Part shown: in pieces, positions 8,894-17,214 of the stretch | Layout of the letters: each line of letters opens with the position of its first letter | How positions within the stretch are numbered: position 1 is the first letter of the stretch | Assembly: GCA_947493035.1 (NCBI GenBank) | Contig: CANLOW010000009.1 | Location: 1 to 64,000, forward strand | DNA: 64,000 nucleotides | Source of the DNA: an uncultured Aquimarina sp. | GTDB taxonomy: Bacteria; Bacteroidota; Bacteroidia; Flavobacteriales; Flavobacteriaceae | Reading direction: 5' to 3' | Notes under the pieces: model-generated | The model's input: the letters and a program-made list of their open reading frames with translations, nothing else | What the model was told of the DNA's origin: nothing | Databases searched by the model: none | Position numbers and translations under genes: made by a program

Positions 8894-9845
8894 TAAAAAG
8901 AGAGAAATCGCAAAGAGGCTAAAAGTATACTTAGAAGAACATAGTATGCCCCAGGCTATTTTTGCTGAACGCAGTGGTGTTGATAAAGCCCACATTTCCC
9001 GAATTCTTCGTGAAGACTCTGACTTCATGTATGACGCAGGAAGGAGTAAAAAGAGAAATATTCCCAATAAACACTTCTATAAAATAGCCGAAGCAATAGG
9101 TTTTAGTATTGAAAAAAGTTATTGGAACATAGTGCAAACAGACGAGAGTAAAGCGATGCTTTCTTATTTATTTGATGCACGAGAATATGGATTCACTAAC
9201 GTAATCATTGGAGAAACAGGAATTGGCAAAACGTATCTAAAAAACTTATTTATGAGAAAATACCCTGTAGATGTATTTTCTGTAACAGTAGGTAAAAGTG
9301 ATACTATAGGTGATTTAATTGATAAAACACTTGATGCATTAAATATCAATACTAATGCAAAATCGAAATCTAAAAAAATCAAAGAAATAATTAAAAAGCT
9401 GGATAATCTTCGAGAAGATGGATATAAACCCACTCTTATTTTCGATGAAATAGAGTTTATGTCAGCAGCGGCATTATGTTCTTTGGTAAAATCACTATAC
9501 GATTACTTACATGAAAAAGCAGCTATTTTATTAATAGGCACACAACACTTTATAGATAATATAGAAGTTTTAAGAAAACGAAATAGAGCAGGAATTCCGC
9601 AATTATGGAGACGATTGAAATTTTGTGTATTGCGATTACCTAAAATGGATAAAAGCTTTAGCCTTTTTTTAGAGGATATAGAGGATAAAAAGCTTATCAG
9701 ATTCTTACAAACACATTGTGAAAATTACGGGGAATTACATGACATATTAGTGCCAGCAAGACGAGAAGCAGATAGAATGAAGAAGGAGATGACGTTGAAC
9801 CATGTGAGAGCTGTTTGTAACCTCTCGGAATCAGAGTATAAATAA
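8883..9845 (+). CDS. MuB-like AAA ATPase, target DNA activator
   Basis: This 320-aa protein begins with a helix-turn-helix (SMPQAIFAERSGVDKAHISR, residues 21-40), as MuB does, followed by an AAA domain with Walker A GETGIGKT (110-117) and Walker B LIFDEIEF (185-192). MuB proteins bind target DNA in an ATP-dependent way and deliver it to the transposase while protecting the phage's own DNA. The 11-bp overlap with the transposase gene and the 1-bp overlap with the next gene place it firmly in the early operon. Confidence 0.9.
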   Translation: MEISKKREIAKRLKVYLEEHSMPQAIFAERSGVDKAHISRILREDSDFMYDAGRSKKRNIPNKHFYKIAEAIGFSIEKSYWNIVQTDESKAMLSYLFDAREYGFTNVIIGETGIGKTYLKNLFMRKYPVDVFSVTVGKSDTIGDLIDKTLDALNINTNAKSKSKKIKEIIKKLDNLREDGYKPTLIFDEIEFMSAAALCSLVKSLYDYLHEKAAILLIGTQHFIDNIEVLRKRNRAGIPQLWRRLKFCVLRLPKMDKSFSLFLEDIEDKKLIRFLQTHCENYGELHDILVPARREADRMKKEMTLNHVRAVCNLSESEYK

Positions 9846-10483
9846 TGAAACTAAAAAGAGTATTAACATATTCAAATCTACAGAATCAAAAAATAGAGAG
9901 AATACCATTTGAAGGAAAGTTTTTCGAAACATATAGACAACCACAAAAAGCAAGTGTATGGTTTATATGGGGTAATTCGGGAAGTGGAAAAAGCAGTAAA
10001 ACAATGCAATTATTTAAAGAACTGTGTAAATATTATAAAGGACTATATAACCCTTTAGAAGAAGGAACAGATGATGCTGATTTTGTAGAAAGAACCGAAT
10101 TATTTGATATGCACGAAGTACAAAAAAACTTTTTTATTCAAGAGTATAATTTTGATGAAATGATGGAATATATGGGAAGACGTAATAGTCCACAAGTATA
10201 TGTTATTGATTCGGCTATGTATTTATTCAAAAAAAAGGAACAATACGAATTAATGATGAAAACTTATCCTAACAAAACATATATCATAACAGGGCATGCT
10301 GAAGGAAAAGAGCCAAAGCATCCTCTTGAGAAATTTATAAGATACGATGCAAATCAAAAGATTTATTGTGAGGCCTATTTAGCCAGTTGCCAAGGTAGAT
10401 GTATAGGTCAAAACGGCGGGCAATACATTGTATGGGATGAAGGATATGAACTAGCAAGAGGTGTACAACCAGCAACAGCATAA
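9845..10483 (+). CDS. P-loop ATP-binding protein of the early operon
   Basis: This 212-aa protein has a strong Walker A, GNSGSGKS (residues 43-50), and a Walker B-like strand, QVYVIDSAMYLF. It starts in the stop codon of the MuB-like gene. AAA-type proteins at this position in Bacteroidota Mu-like phages are probably replication or recombination helpers, but no specific family was recognised. Four cysteines lie in the last 60 residues, including SCQGRC. A nucleotide-dependent role at the transposition complex is an inference from position only. Confidence 0.7.
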   Translation: MKLKRVLTYSNLQNQKIERIPFEGKFFETYRQPQKASVWFIWGNSGSGKSSKTMQLFKELCKYYKGLYNPLEEGTDDADFVERTELFDMHEVQKNFFIQEYNFDEMMEYMGRRNSPQVYVIDSAMYLFKKKEQYELMMKTYPNKTYIITGHAEGKEPKHPLEKFIRYDANQKIYCEAYLASCQGRCIGQNGGQYIVWDEGYELARGVQPATA

Positions 10484-10487
10484 AACA

Positions 10488-10850
10488 ATGAAAAAAATAT
10501 ATAACATACTACAATACAATAAAGAGCAGTACGAAATGCTAAAATTCAGCTTTTACATGAATTGGGCTGACGAACATTCTAGGGACACTACTCACCTACA
10601 GGAAATATTGAATAATCAGATCATATATAATTGGTTTTGTCGTGAGTACAATTTAAAGGAAAAAAACTTTCTGTTAGACTACGTGCAAATCAACATAGAT
10701 AATAAAAACGCGAATATTGAAGATATAAGAAATCTATATGATAGCTACACCTGTCATATAACTGCATATCCAAAGATACTTTTATCTAAAAAAGACCCTA
10801 ATCGAATTATAAAAATACCCTTACAAAATAAAGCAACCATTAACAATTAA
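10488..10850 (+). CDS. hypothetical early phage protein
   Basis: This is a 120-aa protein of unknown function that starts just after the ATPase stop codon. The ATG at 10488 (MKKIYNILQYN) is preferred over an upstream GTG that would overlap the previous gene. It is rich in Tyr, Asn and Ile, without cysteines that look structural and without membrane segments. No family was recognised. Confidence 0.6.
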   Translation: MKKIYNILQYNKEQYEMLKFSFYMNWADEHSRDTTHLQEILNNQIIYNWFCREYNLKEKNFLLDYVQINIDNKNANIEDIRNLYDSYTCHITAYPKILLSKKDPNRIIKIPLQNKATINN

Positions 10851-10855
10851 ATCAA

Positions 10856-11110
10856 ATGGATAGAGATGATATACATAATCGAATGAATGATTTATGGATA
10901 GTGTTAAACTATAGTTTAAAAAAAGATAGGCATTTAACAATAGGACAACGCATTTGTATACATCAAGAGTTATCCTCTTGGTTTAGGGTGTTAGAGCAAG
11001 AAATAATAACAAACCGAAACAATACGCCAAGATATAAAGTCCCAGTAAAAATTGAAAATGCTATACAAGGTATTCTTAGAAAAATTAATCCAAAAGTAAT
11101 TAGTAATTAG
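10856..11110 (+). CDS. hypothetical early phage protein
   Basis: This is an 84-aa soluble, mostly helical protein. It begins 5 bp after the preceding gene and ends 8 bp before the DUF3164 gene, so it is part of the continuous early operon. No motif was recognised. Confidence 0.6.
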   Translation: MDRDDIHNRMNDLWIVLNYSLKKDRHLTIGQRICIHQELSSWFRVLEQEIITNRNNTPRYKVPVKIENAIQGILRKINPKVISN

Positions 11111-11118
11111 ATTGAAAT

Positions 11119-11787
11119 ATGAGTGATGTAGCCAATCAATTCTCTGAAGCTGAATTAAGAGCAGCACTAAGAGAAAAGAACAAAGCAAAAGAAGAAAGCA
11201 AAAGAGCTTATAAGGCCTTAGTGAATGAGAATCTACCTGTTATCGTAGGTAAACTAATTAATTTAAGTGAATATATATCTGAAGTAAAAACGGAAGTATT
11301 CAAAGACTTTAAGGATCTTCTTCAGATTAAAGAGGAAACATTTGGTGTCAAAGAAAGACAACAGTCTCACTCCTTTAGCTTAGATACTGGTGAAACCATA
11401 AAGATAGGCGTTCGTGTATCTGATGGTTGGGATGATACGGTAAGCGCAGGAGAAGCAATGATTGTACGATACCTAGATTCTTTAATAAAAGATGATGATA
11501 CAGCTTTCTTAGTAAAAACAATTAATGGGTACCTCAAAAAAGATGACAAAGGAAACCTTAAATCTGGTAGGGTATTAGAATTGTCTAAAATTGCTGATGA
11601 ACGTGGAGATGCAGAGTTTATTGAGGGAGTAGATATTGTAAAAAAAGCATATCGTCCTCAAAAGTCTTGTCACTTCATAGATGCTTACACCACCGATGAA
11701 TTAGGAAAAAAGAAAGGTATAGGGTTAAGTATTAGCAGTGTAGATTTTATAGAGCCTTTGGATTTTAAGGTTTCTGAGTTAGAATAG
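11119..11787 (+). CDS. DUF3164 family phage protein
   Basis: This 222-aa protein matches DUF3164 proteins, found almost only in Mu-like phages and always near the transposition genes. A charged helical N-terminus (residues 5-75) leads to the conserved region with SFSLDTGETIKIGVRVSDGW and then GRVLELSKIADE. The biochemical role of the family is unknown. Conservation beside MuA and MuB homologues suggests a part in early replication. Confidence 0.8.
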   Translation: MSDVANQFSEAELRAALREKNKAKEESKRAYKALVNENLPVIVGKLINLSEYISEVKTEVFKDFKDLLQIKEETFGVKERQQSHSFSLDTGETIKIGVRVSDGWDDTVSAGEAMIVRYLDSLIKDDDTAFLVKTINGYLKKDDKGNLKSGRVLELSKIADERGDAEFIEGVDIVKKAYRPQKSCHFIDAYTTDELGKKKGIGLSISSVDFIEPLDFKVSELE

Positions 11788-11802
11788 CATTTCCCCCAAG
11801 AT

Positions 11803-11949
11803 ATGTCTGTAAAAATTATTAGAACACAAACTGGCTACCGTATTAACGGTAAGCCAGTTCGTAAAGATCAAAACGGTAACTGGATTACTAGTCTAGAACT
11901 AACCGAGTATGAAAAAAAAGAGTTTAACAAACACTTATTATCATTATGA
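11803..11949 (+). CDS. small hypothetical protein
   Basis: This is a 48-aa gene from ATG 11803 to TGA 11947-11949, starting with MSVKIIRTQTGYRING. It lies in the operon, and the next gene starts inside its stop codon (ATGA). The compact spacing and codon usage support it as real. Its function is unknown. Confidence 0.6.
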   Translation: MSVKIIRTQTGYRINGKPVRKDQNGNWITSLELTEYEKKEFNKHLLSL

Positions 11950-12119
11950 ATTCACATATAGAACAAGATGGCAGAGGATTTGAAACACCAAAGCATCTAA
12001 GAATAAAAGCTTTACAGGTTTTAGAAAAGGTTAAAACACAAGATTTAGAAAAATTAAAAAACGGAGCTAAATATATTCGTATAGATCGAAAAACTCTAAT
12101 ATTAAAAACAAATGTTTGA
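11946..12119 (+). CDS. small hypothetical protein
   Basis: This is a 57-aa basic protein (MNSHIEQDGRGFETPKHLR at its start). It overlaps its neighbours on both sides by 4 and 8 bp, a strong sign that it is translated. No family was recognised. Confidence 0.6.
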   Translation: MNSHIEQDGRGFETPKHLRIKALQVLEKVKTQDLEKLKNGAKYIRIDRKTLILKTNV

Positions 12120-12315
12120 TCCTGTTGATGCTTCAGTAAATGTTATAAAAATACTTACTCTAGATGATTACGAAAGTACCAGAGAAGTAATAATCGCACA
12201 AAACAAGTTGCAAGAATACTTAAAAAACTTACATGAAACCGCTTTTAAAAAAGGGTTTAATGAAGCACTAAAAAGCAACGAGGTTATAAAAAACTTAACA
12301 GATGAGAACAATTGA
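12112..12315 (+). CDS. small hypothetical protein
   Basis: This is a 67-aa acidic and helical protein. It overlaps the genes before and after it by 8 and 14 bp. No motif was recognised. Confidence 0.6.
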   Translation: MFDPVDASVNVIKILTLDDYESTREVIIAQNKLQEYLKNLHETAFKKGFNEALKSNEVIKNLTDENN

Positions 12316-12739
12316 GAAATTAATGTCCACTAAAGCACAACGGCTAACCATTATGGGCGCTATTAATTACAAACACGATATTAAAGTTGTATTAGCTAGT
12401 GAATTTAGTAATGGGCGTACGGATAGTCTTACAAAACTATTTTTTAAAGAAGCTGATGAGCTGATCAAATCATTAAAAAGTAATAGAAAAGAATTAGGTA
12501 CACCAAGACACTTGCAATTTGACTTAAGTAATAGCAAACACAAGTATATTATGAGCTTATGCCGGCAACTAGGTTGGGTTAAATACCATGAAAGGCTAGG
12601 TACAGTTGTAAATATGAAAACACTATATGATTGGCTAATGAGTGAAAAAAGTCCAGTAAATAAGTGTTTGATGAATTTAAGCTATCCTGAGTTATCTAAA
12701 ATCATTTTCGCGTTAGAGCAAATTTTAGATAAAGGATGA
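12302..12739 (+). CDS. Gp16-like (DUF1018) phage regulator
   Basis: This is a 145-aa protein resembling Mu Gp16/DUF1018. An N-terminal helical segment begins TKAQRLTIMGAINYKHD, followed by a region in which the DUF1018 middle (short helix, then DELIKSLKS) can be seen. The C-terminal part contains KYIMSLCRQLGWVK and NMKTLYDWLM, which fit the family's QLxxIxxLxxxLGW pattern. In Mu the protein lies in the semi-essential early region, and its biochemical role is unsettled. Start sites at 12302 and 12323 are both possible. Confidence 0.65.
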   Translation: MRTIEKLMSTKAQRLTIMGAINYKHDIKVVLASEFSNGRTDSLTKLFFKEADELIKSLKSNRKELGTPRHLQFDLSNSKHKYIMSLCRQLGWVKYHERLGTVVNMKTLYDWLMSEKSPVNKCLMNLSYPELSKIIFALEQILDKG

Positions 12740-12879
12740 AAAAAACAAATAACTGCCCACACCCTCAAGATGCACTGAAGTTAGTTGTTATTAGTGTTGT
12801 TTTGACTTGTGAAACCACAAGGGTAAAGTGCATGAATTGTGGGCAGTTTATTACTAAGCCAGAAACAGATTGTAGATGA
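12736..12879 (+). CDS. small Cys-rich protein, possible zinc finger
   Basis: This is a 47-aa gene from ATG 12736 to TGA 12877-12879, overlapping both neighbours by 4 bp. Cys7-x-His9 near the N-terminus and the later CMNCG knuckle form a possible single zinc-binding site. Small zinc ribbons of this kind are common in phage early regions. Its function is unknown. Confidence 0.6.
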   Translation: MKKTNNCPHPQDALKLVVISVVLTCETTRVKCMNCGQFITKPETDCR

Positions 12880-13070
12880 TTATCTATCCATTATTGAAGC
12901 CGATTAATAAGCATTGTTTAGTTAGAAACAATGGACAGGAAATCATTTTCACTATCAATAATGGGATACCCAAACCAGAAACAATAAAAGAACTATTGAT
13001 TTATGAGTTTAATTATATCATAAATGTTTATTCAAAAACATATGAAGATAGATTTAAAGATATCGGTTGA
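12876..13070 (+). CDS. small hypothetical protein
   Basis: This is a 64-aa protein starting in the stop codon of the Cys-rich gene and overlapping the next gene by 29 bp. No motif was recognised. Confidence 0.5.
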   Translation: MIIYPLLKPINKHCLVRNNGQEIIFTINNGIPKPETIKELLIYEFNYIINVYSKTYEDRFKDIG

Positions 13071-13377
13071 TACAGTCCCATTGATAAGTAACATTTTACA
13101 AGATGTCTATCAACCTTTAAATAATAACAATATCAATCAAAAAATAATACGTAGCATCGGGTTTGTGTTGGCGGATATGTTTGATAAAAAACACAAAAAT
13201 CTCATTAAAAAAAATGATTTATTTCAAAGTGCCAAACCTATAAAAATAGGATTAAAATATCATGAAGCTTGGGCGCTGAAAGGAGTTTTAATGAATGAAC
13301 CTGAAATTAAATACAATCCATTACATAATGCTTTGTTAAGAAAAACAATACATCAATTAGATCAAAAACTACAATAA
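13042..13377 (+). CDS. hypothetical early phage protein
   Basis: This is a 111-aa protein from the ATG at 13042 (MKIDLKISVDTVPL). The TTG-like upstream start at 13024 would only lengthen the overlap. It is helical and basic in the middle (FDKKHKNLIKKND). It ends one base into the next gene's start. Its function is unknown. Confidence 0.55.
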   Translation: MKIDLKISVDTVPLISNILQDVYQPLNNNNINQKIIRSIGFVLADMFDKKHKNLIKKNDLFQSAKPIKIGLKYHEAWALKGVLMNEPEIKYNPLHNALLRKTIHQLDQKLQ

Positions 13378-13832
13378 TGAATGAACCATTAACCTCATAT
13401 ACCTGTAGGTCTCGAAATACAAATGTAATATGGATTTTTAGATTCAATCTTGAAGGGCAAATAAAAAGCTTTGAAATTCATGGTGACGCTTTAACGTCGA
13501 AACAAGTTAATTGGCTTTTTTCAGAAAACAACTTCCCTGTTTCAGAAGACGTAGTATTGAGTTGGAAATATGTGTTAAAAAAGAATTTTGAAATCTTTAA
13601 AGAAGAATTCGATATAACCTTCTTAAACTTCTACGCATTGTACGATTATAAAGTAGGAAAACAGGAAGCTGAAAAAGCTTGGAATAAATTATCAAAGAAA
13701 GACAAAATATCTGCTATTATAGGTGTAAAGCATTATAATAACTACCTAAAAAGAAACAATGGAATAGCTAAAACCTATCCCTCTACATATCTTAATAAAC
13801 GTCGCTGGGAAAGTGACTATAGAAGTTTATAA
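13377..13832 (+). CDS. replisome-organiser-like C-terminal domain protein (tentative)
   Basis: This is a 151-aa protein. The second half resembles the C-terminal module of phage replisome organisers: FYALYDYKVGKQEAEKAWNK, then a helix ending in YNNYLKRN, then TYPSTYLNKRRWESDY. The pattern is known from DnaT/DnaD-linked proteins (xxYPxKVGKxxAxKAWxxL ... PxTxLNxxRWExxY). The first half is not recognised. It may help load host replication proteins after transposition. The assignment rests on motif resemblance. Confidence 0.55.
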   Translation: MNEPLTSYTCRSRNTNVIWIFRFNLEGQIKSFEIHGDALTSKQVNWLFSENNFPVSEDVVLSWKYVLKKNFEIFKEEFDITFLNFYALYDYKVGKQEAEKAWNKLSKKDKISAIIGVKHYNNYLKRNNGIAKTYPSTYLNKRRWESDYRSL

Positions 13833-13834
13833 TC

Positions 13835-14503
13835 ATGAAAACAAAAACAACTCTAAAAAATCATTGGCTACAAGGAGAATGGGCAGCTTTAGTGCCGACA
13901 ATGTTATATATGGCAGGACTAGGTTGGAAATTGGGCTATGTAGCCACTGAGCAGCTACACTACTCTAACCAAAATTTAGAGATCCCTTTCGCTGTATTAT
14001 TTGGGCTGGCAGGTGCCATGATTAGTACCGTGTTCAATGCCAATTTCGATGAGAAAAACAAGGAACATCAAATTATTAAGTATGGGTTGTTGTTCTCGTC
14101 ATTGGGCTTGTATTTGTTTTTGTTTCAAGTGTTTTCGAGTAGTGATGTTGTCGAAGTGGTACGAGGTGCATTTTTATCCTTAATGGCTATTTTCTTTGAA
14201 TGGTTATTAGTTGGAATGGTTTCTGAAAAAGTAGGAAATCAGCTATTAGAACAATTTGAAGGTTTACAAAATGAATTAAAGTCGTCAAATGAAAAGCTAG
14301 TTTCAAGTAAAAAACAACTTGAAGAAAAAGAAGTCAAAAATGAAAATTTGAAACTAAAAATAGATCAGCTTGAAAAATATAAAGTTTCATTGATCTGTCC
14401 AAAATGTGAATTTCAACACGACACTCCTAGTCGATTTAGAAACTGTACGCACGATTTAGAAAAAGAAAACCGAAAAAAAAATAACCGTGAAAGTAAAAAG
14501 TAG
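13835..14503 (+). CDS. four-helix membrane protein with coiled coil and Cys motif
   Basis: This is a 222-aa protein of unknown function. Four membrane segments (about residues 18-37, 50-68, 82-100, 108-128) are followed by a long charged coiled coil (135-182) and a short Cys cluster with Cys188-x2-Cys191 and Cys204, so the C-terminal half should lie in the cytoplasm. A membrane protein in the early operon is unusual. It might tether phage complexes, alter the membrane or exclude other phages. The next small membrane gene overlaps it by 17 bp and probably works with it. Confidence 0.65.
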   Translation: MKTKTTLKNHWLQGEWAALVPTMLYMAGLGWKLGYVATEQLHYSNQNLEIPFAVLFGLAGAMISTVFNANFDEKNKEHQIIKYGLLFSSLGLYLFLFQVFSSSDVVEVVRGAFLSLMAIFFEWLLVGMVSEKVGNQLLEQFEGLQNELKSSNEKLVSSKKQLEEKEVKNENLKLKIDQLEKYKVSLICPKCEFQHDTPSRFRNCTHDLEKENRKKNNRESKK

Positions 14504-14687
14504 TAAAGAAGAACTATTAGCATTGTCAGCAGCAGCAATACTCACATTATTAGCTTACTTAATCGGCATAACGTTATTTTTTACAATTACCCAATTGTGT
14601 CAAAGAACCAACGAATTAGAGAAGTTACAAAATGAAAAAAGTAAACTGGAAGCGAAACTTCTTAAACGAAATTTAAACAAGATTTAA
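14487..14687 (+). CDS. small membrane protein with coiled coil
   Basis: This is a 66-aa protein with a GTG start, one membrane helix (about residues 11-36) and a C-terminal heptad region rich in Glu/Lys/Leu (ELEKLQNEKSKLEAKLLKR). It overlaps the preceding membrane protein gene, whose C-terminus is also a coiled coil, so the two may associate. A spanin- or holin-like role is possible but not shown. Confidence 0.55.
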   Translation: MKVKSSKEELLALSAAAILTLLAYLIGITLFFTITQLCQRTNELEKLQNEKSKLEAKLLKRNLNKI

Positions 14688-14698
14688 ATCACATTAAA

Positions 14699-15238
14699 AT
14701 GGAAAAATGGAAAGAGATCATATTTGATAAAGGAATCTGCGACAACGGAGAGTGGCAAGTTTCAAACTTAGGGAATTTACAAAAATGGAATGAAGATTTG
14801 GAAGTTTGGGAATATCGAAAAGGCGGCAACCTTAAAGGGTATCCCTCCATTCAATTGAAAACACCTAAAGGAACAAGCACGCAAAGATTAATACATAGAC
14901 TTATGGCAGAAGTCTTTATTCCAAATAATGACATGTCTAAAAAATGGGTAATTCATTTAGACTATAATAAAAAAAACAATCATTTATCGAATCTAAAATG
15001 GGTGAATCATAAAGAAAGATACGAACATATGTTTAATGATCCACAGTATGATCGAGAGAAAGGATCATACACTGGTTTTGGGAAAAAGCTTAATGAAGGT
15101 AGAGTGAAAATAATTAAGAAAATGTTAAAAAACCCCAAAAATAAAATTAAAGTAATCGCTGCACAATTTGGTGTTTCAACAATGCAAGTCAATAGAATTC
15201 AAAGAGGTGAAAACTGGGCACATGTTACAATTGATTAA
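14699..15238 (+). CDS. HNH endonuclease with NUMOD4 and HTH (homing type)
   Basis: This 179-aa protein has three modules: NUMOD4 (residues 2-30: EKWKEIIFDKG, then WQVSNLGN), HNH (LIHRLMAEVFI with His67, VIHLDYNKKNN with His86, NLKWVNHKERY) and a C-terminal DNA-binding helix-turn-helix (VIAAQFGVSTMQVNRIQRG). Such proteins are free-standing homing endonucleases common in phages. The usual VNHIDG core is VIHLDY here, which keeps the catalytic His but changes the residue before it. It may be a passenger in the early region rather than a functional part of the phage cycle. Confidence 0.85.
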   Translation: MEKWKEIIFDKGICDNGEWQVSNLGNLQKWNEDLEVWEYRKGGNLKGYPSIQLKTPKGTSTQRLIHRLMAEVFIPNNDMSKKWVIHLDYNKKNNHLSNLKWVNHKERYEHMFNDPQYDREKGSYTGFGKKLNEGRVKIIKKMLKNPKNKIKVIAAQFGVSTMQVNRIQRGENWAHVTID

Positions 15239-15243
15239 ATGAT

Positions 15244-15354
15244 ATGAATATGTTACTTGTTATACTTTCGATAATATTATGTATTATCAGGTTTATACTA
15301 ATCTTAGCCAATAATTCAAAGCCATACACACTATTATCACAATTTCATGGATAG
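15244..15354 (+). CDS. very small single-helix membrane protein
   Basis: This is a 36-aa frame from ATG 15244 to TAG 15352-15354 (MNMLLVILSIILCIIRFILI at its start), almost entirely one membrane helix. It lies between the HNH gene and the next gene and overlaps the latter by 8 bp. Its small size makes the call uncertain. Confidence 0.4.
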   Translation: MNMLLVILSIILCIIRFILILANNSKPYTLLSQFHG

Positions 15355-15673
15355 AGAGACTAAAGAATATATGGATACAACTCATCAAAGTTTCTCTATG
15401 GTGCATGATGTATTACAAGGAGATAAAGAGAAGGCTAAATCGTTACTAATTCAATGTGTTATTGATGATTCGAAGTATGAAGAGGAATTAGATCGACTTA
15501 AACGAGAATTAATCAAAAAGGATAAGGAACAAGAATCAATATTAAGAACTATCACCCACGTTTGTAAATTGATGAAAATTGAACTTCCTATCAACCTACC
15601 GCATAATGGTGATATGTATATGATAGATATGGAGTATAACACACAAATTGTTCGTGGTACTAGTTTTAAATGA
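15347..15673 (+). CDS. hypothetical coiled-coil protein
   Basis: This is a 108-aa protein with a central charged helix (EEELDRLKRELIKKDKEQES, residues 44-63) likely to form a coiled coil. No known family is recognised. It is followed by a 120-bp noncoding gap. Confidence 0.5.
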   Translation: MDRETKEYMDTTHQSFSMVHDVLQGDKEKAKSLLIQCVIDDSKYEEELDRLKRELIKKDKEQESILRTITHVCKLMKIELPINLPHNGDMYMIDMEYNTQIVRGTSFK

Positions 15674-15794
15674 TTTGTGATACTGAGCATGGCTAAAGTT
15701 AGTTGCCTTAAACACTGACTATCAAATTTAACACTAGCCTTAATAGGCAATTAAATTTAGGTGGTGTTAGCAAATGTTTTTAAATACATCGATT

Positions 15795-16097
15795 ATGGAT
15801 TTCAATAAATTAACTGTAAATAGTTTAAAGCAAACAATTGTAGAATTGAGAGATGAAAAGTATCAATCAGAAAAAAATGGATTAGCCAAATCAGCACTTG
15901 ATTTAGTTGATATTTTATCGAGTTCAATTAATAAAATAGATGTGAGTAATAAATACAGGCATCAAGATGGTGTTATAGGTGTTTTTAAAAAAATATATGC
16001 TCATCCTAGATTTGGAAAAATGATGCTCGTGGATTGTCAAATGACAGGAAAAGAATTTTTTGCTCCACTTTCGGAGTTTACACCAGTTAAGGATTAA
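15795..16097 (+). CDS. hypothetical phage protein flanked by an inverted repeat
   Basis: This is a 100-aa protein from the ATG at 15795 (MDFNKLTVNSLKQ). The C-terminal half (VIGVFKKIYAHPRFGKMMLV) looks like a small beta-rich domain. A 9-bp inverted repeat, TTAGCAAAT at 15767-15775 and ATTTGCTAA at 16099-16107, closely brackets the gene. Its function is unknown. Confidence 0.5.
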   Translation: MDFNKLTVNSLKQTIVELRDEKYQSEKNGLAKSALDLVDILSSSINKIDVSNKYRHQDGVIGVFKKIYAHPRFGKMMLVDCQMTGKEFFAPLSEFTPVKD

Positions 16098-16100
16098 TAT

Positions 16101-16479
16101 TTGCTAATGTACAAGTGTATGGGTAGTTTATTTACGAATTAAAAGAACGAAACAAAATGATAAAATTAACAAAAGGAGAAATAATTGACGGACAGAACGA
16201 AGCTTACTTAAAAGCAGGACATAATGCTTACTTTGGTAATGGATTTAACGCAGGTGTAGATTTTGCACTAAAGCAAGTAAATAAATTACCTATACACATT
16301 GTTAGCAAGCGTTTTAAAACTGAACTTGAAATGCACGAAATAGCCACTGAGAAATACCACGAACATAATTATGGTGATGCTAAATATGACGGATTTATGG
16401 AGTGTTACAGAATGCTAGTAAAGGCAGAAAAGCTTATTGATAAGTAAATGCTTGCTAATGTGCGATTGTATGTTTTAGT
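16101..16479 (+). repeat. intergenic repeat motif TTGCTAATGT ... TGTATG, two copies
   Basis: The same 28-bp pattern, TTGCTAATGT then TGTATG after a 5-bp variable stretch, appears at 16101-16128 and 16452-16479, each immediately after a gene end. The second copy runs into a GC-richer stretch (16480-16560) that stands out from the surrounding AT-rich DNA. Confidence 0.45.
16157..16447 (+). CDS. hypothetical phage protein
   Basis: This is a 96-aa soluble protein starting MIKLTKGEIIDGQNEAYLK. It has a lone promoter-distal position in the early operon, with noncoding DNA on both sides. No motif was recognised. Confidence 0.5.
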   Translation: MIKLTKGEIIDGQNEAYLKAGHNAYFGNGFNAGVDFALKQVNKLPIHIVSKRFKTELEMHEIATEKYHEHNYGDAKYDGFMECYRMLVKAEKLIDK

Positions 16480-16578
16480 GGCGACGGTGCGCCTTACCAC
16501 CGAATACTAACCAAGCCCCGTTTTTCTTTTATTTTTTGCGCGGTGGCTCAAAATGCCTGATAAGGCAATCTTAATATT

Positions 16579-17214
16579 ATGAATGATTTTGATTATAAAG
16601 CTTATCATCCAGAAAAGGGAGTGTTTGATGTTCATTGTATAAACACAGAGTATGTGTTTGCGGATTGTCCAAACAGTCCTTGTTTTGATGAAAACATCTT
16701 TCCTGTTGAGGATTGTGAATTAATGAAGTTTATAGGTTTAAAAGATAAGAATGGAGATAAAATTTACGGCGGTTTTTGTTTGATCGATAGATTTCCTCTA
16801 GATGGTGAAGATTTAGAAAATGGAGTAGGCACAAGTCTAATGCCTGTAGTTTGGTGCGATAAACAGTTAATGTGGTGTGTTGATGCTTCCTTTGTTAAGG
16901 ATGGGTCATTCTTAACCTCGTTAGTTGATTATTTTGGAGATGAATTAGAAATAGGTGGTAATATCTACGAAGGAGTTGTGAGAGAAAAAATAAAAGAAAA
17001 AGCAAGTGAGCAACAACCATTCGCAGAACAGGAAACTGAGCCATTGAACATACATGGTATTAAGGCATGTATATTAAACGATCTTAAGGAAAGAGAATCG
17101 TATTGGGAGAAAGAATCTAATTCTGAATTTGACAGAGAATTAGCTATTGAACAACACGGAAAGCAACAAGGGGTTGAGGAAGCGATTGAGATTGTAACTA
17201 AATATATGCCTTAA
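16579..17214 (+). CDS. YopX family protein
   Basis: This is a 211-aa protein. The YopX domain (named after a Bacillus phage SPbeta protein) is visible as LMKFIGLKDKNGDKIYGGF, VVWCDKQLMW and IGGNIYEG (residues 48-135). A charged tail (ERESYWEKESNSEFDRE) follows. YopX proteins are frequent in phage early regions and have no established function. It is the last gene before a noncoding region with two strong inverted repeats, so it probably ends the early operon. Confidence 0.8.
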   Translation: MNDFDYKAYHPEKGVFDVHCINTEYVFADCPNSPCFDENIFPVEDCELMKFIGLKDKNGDKIYGGFCLIDRFPLDGEDLENGVGTSLMPVVWCDKQLMWCVDASFVKDGSFLTSLVDYFGDELEIGGNIYEGVVREKIKEKASEQQPFAEQETEPLNIHGIKACILNDLKERESYWEKESNSEFDRELAIEQHGKQQGVEEAIEIVTKYMP

